Source: an uncultured Anaerovibrio sp. (lineage in GTDB: Bacteria > Bacillota > Negativicutes > Selenomonadales > Selenomonadaceae). From it: a DNA stretch of 64,000 nucleotides. This document shows positions 45,873 through 52,849 of the stretch, piece by piece. Position 1 is the first letter of the stretch, and each line of letters opens with the position of its first letter. The position numbers were made by a program, and so were the translations under genes. Location: contig CADACU010000010.1 of the NCBI GenBank assembly GCA_902786545.1, positions 19,589-83,588 on the forward strand. Reading direction: 5' to 3'. The notes under the pieces are model-generated. The model saw nothing but the letters and a program-made list of their open reading frames with translations. It was not told the DNA's origin and searched no databases.

Positions 45873-46400
45873 ATGCAATATATTTCATTTTTTGATTCTC
45901 CAGTAGGTAAGCTGTATCTTACAGCAGATGAACAGAGCTTAAAAGGGGTGTATTTTGAACGGGAAAAGGGCAATAGCATTCCTATTGAACTAAATGATGT
46001 GGAATTTAGTGATAATCATCCGGTGATTATGGATACCAAATTGTGGCTATCTCTGTATTTTAATGGCAGTGTTCCGGATTTTGTTCCCAATATTTCTTTG
46101 TCAGGAACGGAATTTCGCCAACAGGTATGGGAAGTTGTGAAACAAATACCCTATGGGCAAACCATGTCCTATGGTGAAATAGCCCAGATTGTAGCTCAGG
46201 AGCGGGGCACTAAACCGTCTGCTCAGGCCGTTGGGAGTGCAGTGGGCAATAATCCTATTCCTATTATAATCCCCTGCCACCGAGTATTAGCAGCTGGTAA
46301 GTTTATCGGCGGTTATAGTGGTGGTATAAATAATAAGAAGTTTCTTCTGGATTTAGAACAGATACAGTATAATTTCACACGCTGGAAATTAGGTGTATAA
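45873..46400 (+). CDS. ogt: Methylated-DNA-protein cysteine methyltransferase
   Basis: The 175-residue protein repairs O6-alkylguanine by moving the alkyl group to its own Cys135 in the IPCHRVL motif. The DNA-binding EFRQQVWEVVKQIPYGQTMS segment and the GGYSGG loop are present. It is the short Ogt form without an Ada regulatory domain. GAGGAG precedes the ATG. The gene lies divergent from the GG-leader peptide gene. Confidence 0.95.
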   Translation: MQYISFFDSPVGKLYLTADEQSLKGVYFEREKGNSIPIELNDVEFSDNHPVIMDTKLWLSLYFNGSVPDFVPNISLSGTEFRQQVWEVVKQIPYGQTMSYGEIAQIVAQERGTKPSAQAVGSAVGNNPIPIIIPCHRVLAAGKFIGGYSGGINNKKFLLDLEQIQYNFTRWKLGV

Positions 46401-46466
46401 TAGGAGTCAGAGAATTATTTAATATATGTTCAATAATGAAGGGGTATTTCAAGGGGGTTGGTTTAA

Positions 46467-46961
46467 ATGAAAAGAACGCTTCTAGCTGTAGTTGTGTTAC
46501 TGTCGCTATGTCATAGCATAGCGTGGGCTCACTGGATGCCACGCGAGGAGATGTATGTCGGTGGCGTAGGAGCAGGATGCACACTGGAATATGTTACAAG
46601 CATTTATGGTGAGCCCCAGGAAAAAAGATGGTTCAATACAGCTGGTGTGCGTGGTGTGACATATATTTATTCAGATGCTTTTTCCATTACCGGGCGCACA
46701 GGCAAAGATGATCTGCGGCAAGAAGAGGAACTGCTGGTGGTGGGCTTCTCTCTGAAGGATAATTCCCTTGCTACACCAAATGGCCTCACTGTTGGGATGC
46801 CTTATGAGACAGTGTCAGCCATGTTTGGAAGTGTAGATAAACATACTATTGGTGGCCGAACATTCTATTCATATGGTGCGCCAAATTCTGCAGTTGAGCT
46901 GACATTTTATGTCAATGACAAGGGGATTATTACGGAAATCTATGAGGGGACGGAGTTTTAA
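46467..46961 (+). CDS. Exported protein of unknown function
   Basis: The 164-residue product has a signal peptide (MKRTLLAVVVLLSLCHS, cleavage near AWA-HW). The mature domain has repeated short motifs (GVGAGCTLEYVTSIYGEPQE and GLTVGMPYETVSAMFGSVDK) that look like two SmpA/BamE-like or DUF-type beta-alpha units. AAGGGGG lies before the ATG. No neighbour indicates its role. Confidence 0.72.
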   Translation: MKRTLLAVVVLLSLCHSIAWAHWMPREEMYVGGVGAGCTLEYVTSIYGEPQEKRWFNTAGVRGVTYIYSDAFSITGRTGKDDLRQEEELLVVGFSLKDNSLATPNGLTVGMPYETVSAMFGSVDKHTIGGRTFYSYGAPNSAVELTFYVNDKGIITEIYEGTEF

Positions 46962-46973
46962 GGGGAATACATA

Positions 46974-47036
46974 GCCAGCTATACCCCAAGAGTCCTTGAG
47001 AAATGCGGTTTTATTCCTTCTGGAGTCCATTGGTGA
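46974..47036 (+). pseudogene. Remnant of a GNAT acetyltransferase C terminus
   Basis: A 20-codon frame ending in TGA encodes ASYTPRVLEKCGFIPSGVHW, which matches the acetyl-CoA-domain end of GNAT enzymes (A-S-x-R-V-L-E-K-x-G-F). No start or upstream domain is present. In the rest of the 46962-47305 gap I see only terminators. Confidence 0.5.
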
Positions 47037-47071
47037 TGAAGGACCTCAATTTTATAGAGAAAGCTAATGCA

Positions 47072-47098
47072 CGGCCCCAGCGAAAGCTGGGGCTTTTC
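47072..47098 (+). terminator. Strong hairpin terminator
   Basis: GCCCCAGC and GCTGGGGC form an 8-bp stem with a GAAA loop and TTTT. A near copy is at 57473-57498. Confidence 0.8.
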
Positions 47099-47140
47099 GT
47101 ATGTAAGGGGGACAGCTCCCCATTCGCCTCCGCTCCACCC

Positions 47141-47175
47141 TAAATAAAAACGGCACCTTGCGTAACAAAATGCCG
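47141..47175 (-). terminator. Terminator region of the 185-residue gene
   Basis: On the minus strand CGGCA and TGCCG pair around a 15-nt loop and are followed by TTTTTATTT. A longer AT-rich stem lies just before it. Confidence 0.55.
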
Positions 47176-47305
47176 TTGAGTAAGTTATTTTTTTACTGTC
47201 CTTGCAGTAAAAATTAACTCATCACTTTTATTCAAATTAAGTGTATATGTGTATTTTCCATTATTTTGCTATGACTATAAAAAACATGTCAAGGGCATGC
47301 CTTTT

Positions 47306-47863
47306 CTAATGCTTGGGTTTATTATGCAACTGGGCGGCTTTTTCATCAGCCTGAATTTTCTTTATGGCTTTGTCAGCAATGAATTGGTGGAGCAGCTGCA
47401 GGAAGGTGGTCCGGTTTATGGCCAAATTATCCTTCCGGAAAATTTTGTGCTGCATATCCTTGATGTTGTAGCCGGTGCATTGGGTGGTGTTGGCCCACTG
47501 ATCCAATCCCAGAAAGAAGATGTAGGTGGAATCCAGCAAGGTGAATTGGCAATTCAGCCCGTTCTGGTAATCTTCTTCTATTCGCAGCCGTGGTTTGGGT
47601 ACGCATCGCAGTGTCTCCGAGTCGAATATACCAAAGGGCGTATTCCCCAGCATAATATACCGGGAGTGGAGCCAGCCACTTCGGGTGTCCTGAATTTCCT
47701 CATCGCCGCCCCGCAGGGGTGAGACCTTGTTGGGGCCGATGAGGAAATTATACAAATTGTGGTAGTCAATGATGTACTTGTTCATGTCCACGGTGGAATC
47801 AAATATTTTTAGATGGCGGATTGCTTCGTAATAATTCTCCGCCCGGGGCCGGTAGAGAACCAT
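47306..47863 (-). CDS. Hypothetical protein, 185 residues
   Basis: I do not recognise the family. The product is soluble, rich in aromatic and charged residues (YYEAIRHLKIFDSTVDMNKY; WLHSRYIMLGNTPFGIFD), with a basic C-terminal helix (FIADKAIKKIQADEKAAQL). AAAGGAG stands nine bases before the ATG. It has its own terminator. An overlapping plus-strand frame is less convincing because it lacks a ribosome site. Confidence 0.65.
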   Translation of the reverse strand: MVLYRPRAENYYEAIRHLKIFDSTVDMNKYIIDYHNLYNFLIGPNKVSPLRGGDEEIQDTRSGWLHSRYIMLGNTPFGIFDSETLRCVPKPRLRIEEDYQNGLNCQFTLLDSTYIFFLGLDQWANTTQCTGYNIKDMQHKIFRKDNLAINRTTFLQLLHQFIADKAIKKIQADEKAAQLHNKPKH

Positions 47864-47981
47864 GGGATTTTTGCTCCTTTCTATAGGAAATAGATTGAAT
47901 AATCGAATGCTTGTTTGTTATAATAATAGCAGAATAGTTGTTCGATTACAAGCGAACTTTTTGCGGTAATTTAAAGGTTTT

Positions 47982-48104
47982 TTAGGTTTTTGTAGAAGTG
48001 TGTACCCGTGTTTGAATAGAGGTTTCCAGCACGGAAATCCACTTTTTACAGGTGCGGGTGTCAATTCCAACTGCATTTACGATTAAATCAACATTTGGAT
48101 GCAC
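47982..48104 (-). pseudogene. Remnant of an AAA ATPase/DUF4143-type gene
   Basis: The minus strand encodes HPNVDLIVNAVGIDTRTCKK followed by WISVLETSI. This resembles the winged-helix stretch of DUF4143-family ATPases (new-subfamily HTH, then 'W-x-x-x-L-E'). No ATPase domain is present. The surrounding 47864-48334 gap has no intact gene. Confidence 0.4.
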
Positions 48105-48123
48105 AAATAATCGTAAAAAGCAA

Positions 48124-48222
48124 GTGTTAATGTTTGATATAGTGGATTTGGATGAGCCTTGCAATGAGGACTTGCTGGAATCTATAAATGTGCAGCAGTT
48201 TTCTTTTGCCCGAAATGTATAG
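48124..48222 (+). pseudogene. Possible ACT-domain remnant
   Basis: A 32-codon frame (FDIVDLDEPCNEDLLESI, ending FARNV) resembles the C-terminal ACT strand-helix pattern of serine metabolism enzymes. It has no upstream domain. Weak evidence. Confidence 0.25.
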
Positions 48223-48334
48223 CAGCTGGAAAGAAATATATTGTTTTTGCAGGATTACGTTGTAGGAGGATAGAATTGTACAGGACAAGGTATTATGAAT
48301 AACCAGTGGGTTCTTATATGAGGAGGATTTTACT

Positions 48335-49666
48335 ATGAAAAGGAAAAACTTTGTGGCAATATGGTTTTGCGCTTTATTGCTGGCAATGAGCACGCTGTGG
48401 ATAAGCGAGGCAATAGCTGCGCAAGCTGAACAGCCATCAGGTATTTCGATGGCTGTAGGGCGGACAAAAGCTTCCACAAGCTTCAGGGAGGTAATGATTA
48501 ACAATCCTGATATACGAATATTGGTGGAAAAGTCTATTAAACAGGCATCAATTATCAATCCGGACAGGAAAACCAATCCAGTGCAATCTTTGAATGAGCT
48601 CTATGGTTTCCTGGACTATACAGTAACCTGTATGCCTTGGAATATCATGCCAGAGGAACGATACGGAAACTTTTCCACAAAATGTGATCAGAGCATCCTC
48701 TATGTGTACTGGCTTTTGGATCAACCCCTGGAAGAGCTTAAGGACAAAGAGCTGTTCTATCCGTCTGTAGAGTACCTTGAACCAATATATACATGGTTGA
48801 CAGAGTACAACAATACATGGCGGGATTTTCTGGATTCAGAAGCATCGTGGAAACAGGAGTACTTGGATATGCTTCTTCGTGATCCATCCTGGAATCTTGA
48901 TAAGGGGTGGTATGAATCACCGGATAACTGGCATTCATTCAACGAATTTTTCTCCAGAAAGCTGTCAAATGGAAATGCCCGTCCGATTGCCGAACCTAAC
49001 GACGATAGGGTTGTTGTTTCACCTGCGGATTCCCTTCCTCAGGGCGTGTGGAATATCGATGAATCCGGAAGGTTCTATGCCGATCCTATTAAAAGGGAAG
49101 ACGGTGTAATAATTAAGGATTCCACTTTTGTGTCTGTTGAGCAGCTGCTGGGGGAGCCGGGAGCTGAGTACGCGAAATTATTTCACAACGGAATATTGAC
49201 ACATACGTATCTAAATTATGATGATTATCACAGATATCATTTCCCTGTGTCCGGAGTCGTTGAAGCAGTATATAAAATTCCTTATGCCAATGCGGTTGGA
49301 GGAATTGTTTATTGGGACAAGAATAAAGATTTGTATGTTTTGGAATCAAATTCCCTTTCATGGCAAAGTGTGGAGACAAGAGGCTGTGTTCTTATAAAGA
49401 CAGACTATGGAATGGTGGCCGTTATTCCAGTGGGGATGGGGCAGGTTTCCAGTGTTAATTTTATTGAAACGATAAAGCCTGGGACAAAAGTGAAAAAGGG
49501 GGACGAACTGGGCTATTTCTTATTCGGTGGTTCCGACTGTGTAATGCTGTTTGAAGGCAAATCCGGTTTTAAACTGTCTGTAGGTAAAGGTGAAAAAGGC
49601 GGTTATTCCGCAGGTTATCGTCATGTCTTCTGTAGGGAAGAATATGGGAGATTTTTGGGTAAATAA
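48335..49666 (+). CDS. Exported phosphatidylserine decarboxylase-related protein
   Basis: The 443-residue protein has a signal peptide (MKRKNFVAIWFCALLLAMS, cleavage near IAA-QA). An N-terminal region of ~120 residues resembles the domain that precedes some PSD-like enzymes. The PSD fold follows: FNEFFSRKL, ARPIAEPNDDRVVVSPADS, NYDDYHRYHFPVSG, and FGGSDCVMLFEG where the self-cleaving Gly-Ser of PSDs sits. A pyruvoyl decarboxylase acting outside the inner membrane on a lipid or amino acid is inferred. GAGGAGG precedes the ATG. Confidence 0.82.
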   Translation: MKRKNFVAIWFCALLLAMSTLWISEAIAAQAEQPSGISMAVGRTKASTSFREVMINNPDIRILVEKSIKQASIINPDRKTNPVQSLNELYGFLDYTVTCMPWNIMPEERYGNFSTKCDQSILYVYWLLDQPLEELKDKELFYPSVEYLEPIYTWLTEYNNTWRDFLDSEASWKQEYLDMLLRDPSWNLDKGWYESPDNWHSFNEFFSRKLSNGNARPIAEPNDDRVVVSPADSLPQGVWNIDESGRFYADPIKREDGVIIKDSTFVSVEQLLGEPGAEYAKLFHNGILTHTYLNYDDYHRYHFPVSGVVEAVYKIPYANAVGGIVYWDKNKDLYVLESNSLSWQSVETRGCVLIKTDYGMVAVIPVGMGQVSSVNFIETIKPGTKVKKGDELGYFLFGGSDCVMLFEGKSGFKLSVGKGEKGGYSAGYRHVFCREEYGRFLGK

Positions 49667-49696
49667 CCGGATAAGGTCTAACCAGTGGCTCATTGA

Positions 49697-49728
49697 AACA
49701 GCGGGGGGCATTCATGCCCTCCGCTGTT
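49697..49728 (+). terminator. Hairpin after the PSD-like gene
   Basis: AACAGCGG and CCGCTGTT close a 14-bp GC-rich stem with a TTCA loop. There is no T run, so termination efficiency is uncertain. Confidence 0.55.
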
Positions 49729-49796
49729 CATGTGTGCGCCCAGCATGGACGCACTATAATATTTACATATGTATAATAAGTGATTATAACGCCATT

Positions 49797-49859
49797 CACC
49801 CACGCCCCAGTTCCATAGAAAGAATACAACCGGCATATGCCGGCTTTTCTTTTTCTATG
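49797..49859. repeat. Nested-hairpin repeat, copy A
   Basis: CACCCACGCCCCAG leads into CATAGAAAGA, a CCGGCATATGCCGG palindrome and TTTTTCTATG, giving a hairpin in a hairpin. Copy B is at 50781-50851. Between the PSD-like gene and the ACT pseudogene (49667-50047) I see no gene, only this and the hairpin above. Confidence 0.7.
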
Positions 49860-50047
49860 CAGGAAAAAAAGATTTTATATGGAAGTTTTAGAACATACAT
49901 CACAATATCCTTTTGTGAGGAAAGTGAAATTGTTGAGGACAGATTGAATATGGAAATTGCGCATAAAATATAATTATGCAAAGCTGAAGTAATATCATAT
50001 TCAGCTGGCAAGCTATATTCTTAAATAATGAAATAGGGGATTAAAGA

Positions 50048-50361
50048 ATGGAACTGACAGAAATAAAGGGAAATCTTACAGTTTGCAAGCTGGCGGATAT
50101 GTAGAGGATGTGCCCAATAAATGTACTGAAAGGGAAGATGGCTGGAAAGGTTTTTATATCAACGGCGTTCTGGAATTTTCCATGGTGGGTATACTGGCCA
50201 AACTATCCACTTTGCTTGCTGATAATGGCATCAGCATTTTTGCGGTTTCCACCTACAACACAGATTATATTCTGGTAAAAATTGGTCAGTGGAAAAAGAC
50301 CGTTGATGTACTGGAAAAAGCTGGGTATAAATTCAAAATCAGCGGGAATAGTATTGATTAG
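50048..50361 (+). pseudogene. ACT-domain protein gene, frameshifted by an internal loss
   Basis: The ATG at 50048 begins MELTEIKGNLTVCKLADM and then hits a stop. The family continues in another frame from about 50100 as EDVPNKCTEREDGWKGFYIN and then SMVGILAKLSTLLADNGISI and VSTYNTDYILVKIGQW. About 30 residues normally found between the parts are missing, so a deletion with frameshift is likely. The 3' frame could start at a TTG at 50083, but the N-terminal ACT unit would be lost. Confidence 0.75.
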
Positions 50362-50377
50362 ATAGCTGAATAAAGAG

Positions 50378-50410
50378 AAAAGCAGGGCCGTTGGGCTCTG
50401 CTTTCTGTTT
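50378..50410. terminator. Bidirectional terminator
   Basis: AAAGCAGGGCC and GGCTCTGCTTT form an 11-bp stem (one G-U) with a GTTG loop. It lies between the ACT pseudogene and the convergent His-rich gene 2. Confidence 0.85.
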
Positions 50411-50418
50411 GCCGGGAA

Positions 50419-50676
50419 TTAGCCCCGGCCTTTATTATTTTCTATTGGAGGTAATGGTTTTTTGTCCTTATGATGAATGTCTTTCTTTTCTGGTGCCGGT
50501 GCTGGCTTTACTTCCTTATGAGGCTTTACCCCATTTTTATGCTTGGTATCAGCTGAATGGTGCACAGCATGATGTGGGGCGGAAATCTCGTCATGGTGTG
50601 GAGTTCCGGCAAAGGCTGGAACAGTTGTAAACATCATAATACCCATAATACCGGCTATAATACTTTTCTTAGTCAT
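50419..50676 (-). CDS. Secreted histidine/lysine-rich peptide 2
   Basis: The 85-residue product has a signal peptide (MTKKSIIAGIMGIMMFTTVP, cleavage near AFA-GT). The mature chain is His-, Lys- and Pro-rich (TPHHDEISAPHHAVHHSADT; PHKEVKPAPAPEKKDIHHKD) and ends NKGRG. It is a diverged paralogue of the peptide at 45067-45342, with the same promoter architecture. GAAAGGAAG precedes the ATG. Metal chelation is inferred only. Confidence 0.8.
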   Translation of the reverse strand: MTKKSIIAGIMGIMMFTTVPAFAGTPHHDEISAPHHAVHHSADTKHKNGVKPHKEVKPAPAPEKKDIHHKDKKPLPPIENNKGRG

Positions 50677-50705
50677 AATATCGCTTCCTTTCTGTTGATG
50701 TGTTT

Positions 50706-50737
50706 ATTATAGGAGAAGGATTTAAACAAAATCTAAA
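50706..50737 (-). promoter_or_regulatory. Direct-repeat operator and -10 of His-rich gene 2
   Basis: On the minus strand TTTAGA-N5-TTTAAA, nine bases, then TATAAT and AATAAACACAT. The first gene shows the same order, the same spacing and the same post -10 sequence. Confidence 0.6.
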
Positions 50738-50780
50738 CTGACAATAAAAAGAAAATAAATAATAGGGGTACGAAGGAAGC

Positions 50781-50851
50781 CACCCACACCCCAGCTCCAT
50801 AGAAAGACTGCAGCCGGCATTTATGCCGGCGTTCGTTTTCTTTCTGTGGAG
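50781..50851. repeat. Nested-hairpin repeat, copy B
   Basis: CTCCATAGAAAGA pairs with TCTTTCTGTGGAG, enclosing a GCCGGCAT/ATGCCGGC stem. The lead-in CACCCACACCCCAG matches copy A. A CACCCA/TGGGTG pairing may extend the structure to about 50878. Confidence 0.7.
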
Positions 50852-50859
50852 CCATTTCA

Positions 50860-51100
50860 CTACTGGGTGCTTTTGACTGAAAGTGAGCTGGGGGGCAGGC
50901 CTTTGCTTCCCATACCGTCCAGCCGGTCCCTTCCCCGTCTGCACAGTTCGGAGGCTACGGCTGGATGAAAGAGTATGTCCATATCCAGATCTGGTCCATA
51001 CCCTTTCACCAGTATAGGGGCTATCGTCTGTTAAGACCTCATCCACCGCTAAAGCGGTATTAATTCGGTCACTGCAAGCAGTCACCGAATTGACATACTA
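50860..51100. other. GC-rich structured intergenic stretch upstream of the XRE operon
   Basis: This gene-free segment of the 540-bp gap folds strongly. An arm at about 50962-51011 pairs GTATG and TGAAAG with CATAC and CTTTCA. ACCGCT/AGCGGT follows, then AATTCGGT/ACCGAATT around 51062-51092. It may be an untranslated RNA or the palindromic end of an IS200/IS605-like element; no transposase is nearby. Confidence 0.4.
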
Positions 51101-51216
51101 TAAAAGCAAACTACTCATTTTGAAGATAATATACTCTCAAATTGTTGATTGATGTTCGTTATGAGTTGACATAAAATATAATCAACAAATCAAACAACAG
51201 TGAGGAGCGATTAGAT

Positions 51217-52257
51217 ATGAATACTATCAAATCAAATATAAGCAATTCCTTCGGAGAAAATCTGAAGGAGCAGCGAAGCAAGAAATACAAGACCCAGAAA
51301 GAGTTTGCAGATATTTTAGACTTACCGGCCACAACATACGGCCAGTATGAAAATGGCAAAAGAGAGCCTGATTTTGACCTACTGATTAAAATGTCTAAGT
51401 TGTTAAATACCACAATAGATTACTTACTTATTGGTAAGAAAAGAAGAGATGATGTTCTTACAGTTCGTAATCATTTAAATGACTGTTTGTTGCCTGGCGA
51501 GGAAGTAGTTGAAAAAAATAAAAACAAAGATGAAGAGACAATTACAGTCAGAACGCCTAATGGTCAGATAAAAATTGAGCCAAATGTTTGTGGGGACATA
51601 ATGTATTCCGCTAAGAAAAAATATGAACAGTACATAGAAGAAAGTATCAAACTTTTACTGAATAGACATAGAGATAATTTATATGAAAAAGCAGTAATCG
51701 GAAGGAATATTACTGAAGCAACCTCATTATGTGAGGCTTTGAATTACGATTACTCAGTGATAGTGAAAATGGTGGAAAAATCTAATGTAGAATCACCATT
51801 AAAGCAGATGGAAATACTGAATACAATTTTTTGGATGTATTTTACAGGGCTCAATACCGATGGCGACCTTGTTGATACTTTAAGACTATTAGGGAATTAC
51901 AAGAGAGCCGTAAAGGAATTACGCTTCCTAATTAGTATTGAGCATGTTAAATATCAAAGATATATGTGGCAGTCTGCATATCCGGATACAGTCAGTGATG
52001 AAACCTTAATGGCAATTGATGATATGTGTGATATAGCTGATTTCTATCCTGATAGTATTAATCCAATTGTGGAACTGTTTTTAAATATGCATTGGGGAAT
52101 AGGCAAAAAGGTTATTCAAGAGATAAATGATCCTTTTCAAGGGAGAAGAAAGCTGTTTTTTGAATTTGGAATTATGAAAATAAATGAAGACGATGACTGG
52201 GTACTGCTAGTTGCTAATGAAGAATACAATAAATGTGATGAGCCGGAGGTAGTTTAA
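51217..52257 (+). CDS. XRE-family regulator with large C-terminal domain
   Basis: The 346-residue protein has an N-terminal HTH_3 domain (about 10-66: FGENLKEQRSKKYKTQKEFA, then LPATTYGQYENGKREPDFD). The remaining ~275 residues are helical and unrecognised; they could sense a signal or bind a partner. Its stop is one base before the ClpP-like gene, so it is the first gene of an operon with the protease and the VirD4-like ATPase. GTGAGGAGCG precedes the ATG. Confidence 0.85.
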   Translation: MNTIKSNISNSFGENLKEQRSKKYKTQKEFADILDLPATTYGQYENGKREPDFDLLIKMSKLLNTTIDYLLIGKKRRDDVLTVRNHLNDCLLPGEEVVEKNKNKDEETITVRTPNGQIKIEPNVCGDIMYSAKKKYEQYIEESIKLLLNRHRDNLYEKAVIGRNITEATSLCEALNYDYSVIVKMVEKSNVESPLKQMEILNTIFWMYFTGLNTDGDLVDTLRLLGNYKRAVKELRFLISIEHVKYQRYMWQSAYPDTVSDETLMAIDDMCDIADFYPDSINPIVELFLNMHWGIGKKVIQEINDPFQGRRKLFFEFGIMKINEDDDWVLLVANEEYNKCDEPEVV

Positions 52258-52258
52258 T

Positions 52259-52846
52259 ATGAACACAGTAATATACAGCAACAGCGGCTATCAGGAGCTG
52301 ACAGTTGATGGTATGCTCCACAGCAAGAGAATGATATACATAGAAGGGGAAATCAATGATGCTATGGCGGTGAAGGTCTCTAAGGAGATTAGCCAGCTAA
52401 CTCTGGAAGATGCCACTGAGCCAGTGAAGATTTTTATTAACTCCGGGGGCGGCAGCATTGATGCCGGTATGGTGATATATGACATTATCCAGAGTGCCCC
52501 AATGCCAATTAAAACCTATTGCCTGGGCAGGGCCTACAGCATGGCGGCAGTGCTTTTCTGCTGTGGTGGCCATGGCCGTTATCTTTTGCCCCATAGCAAG
52601 GTCATGATTCATGAGCCATTGATTCCTTATGGGGCTGGTGGAAAGACTTCCTCAGTTCAGACCATTGCGGATGATTTGAAGAAAACCAAGGAAGAAATGG
52701 TGGAGATCCTTTCCAAGCACACGGGCCAGACCAAGCGCAAGTTGCGGAGAATTACCCTGAATGATGCGTTTTTTAAAGGGGAGGAAGCGGTGAAATTTGG
52801 CCTTGCAGATAAAGTGATTGGATTTGCTGAGATGATGGAGGCGTGA
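52259..52846 (+). CDS. ClpP-family serine protease
   Basis: The 195-residue protein has a complete ClpP triad: Ser94 in RAYSMAAV, His118 in SKVMIHEP and Asp169 in TLNDAFF, followed by GLADKVIG. It differs from housekeeping ClpP in its N terminus and lies with no Clp ATPase gene but next to two other ATPases. Prophage-type ClpPs process capsids, but no capsid genes are visible. The gaps to its neighbours are one and three bases. Confidence 0.9.
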   Translation: MNTVIYSNSGYQELTVDGMLHSKRMIYIEGEINDAMAVKVSKEISQLTLEDATEPVKIFINSGGGSIDAGMVIYDIIQSAPMPIKTYCLGRAYSMAAVLFCCGGHGRYLLPHSKVMIHEPLIPYGAGGKTSSVQTIADDLKKTKEEMVEILSKHTGQTKRKLRRITLNDAFFKGEEAVKFGLADKVIGFAEMMEA

Positions 52847-52849
52847 ATT

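Noticed and set aside
47249-47722. 157-residue plus-strand gene
   Set aside because: It overlaps the better supported minus-strand gene at 47306-47863, which has a good ribosome site and terminator; the plus-strand frame has neither.
47900-47975. LexA-type operator in the promoter of the 185-residue gene
   Set aside because: CGAAC and GTTCG-like half-sites occur, but spacing and symmetry do not match GAAC-N4-GTTC, and neither neighbouring gene is SOS-like.
49733-49753. 5' end of a group II intron
   Set aside because: GTGCGCCCAGCATGG resembles intron 5' ends, but no domain V, no reverse transcriptase and no further intron structure follow.
50669-51085. 138-residue minus-strand gene over the folded intergenic segment
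   Set aside because: The frame crosses the nested-hairpin repeat and the palindromes, has no ribosome site and low-complexity basic sequence; structure explains the region better.
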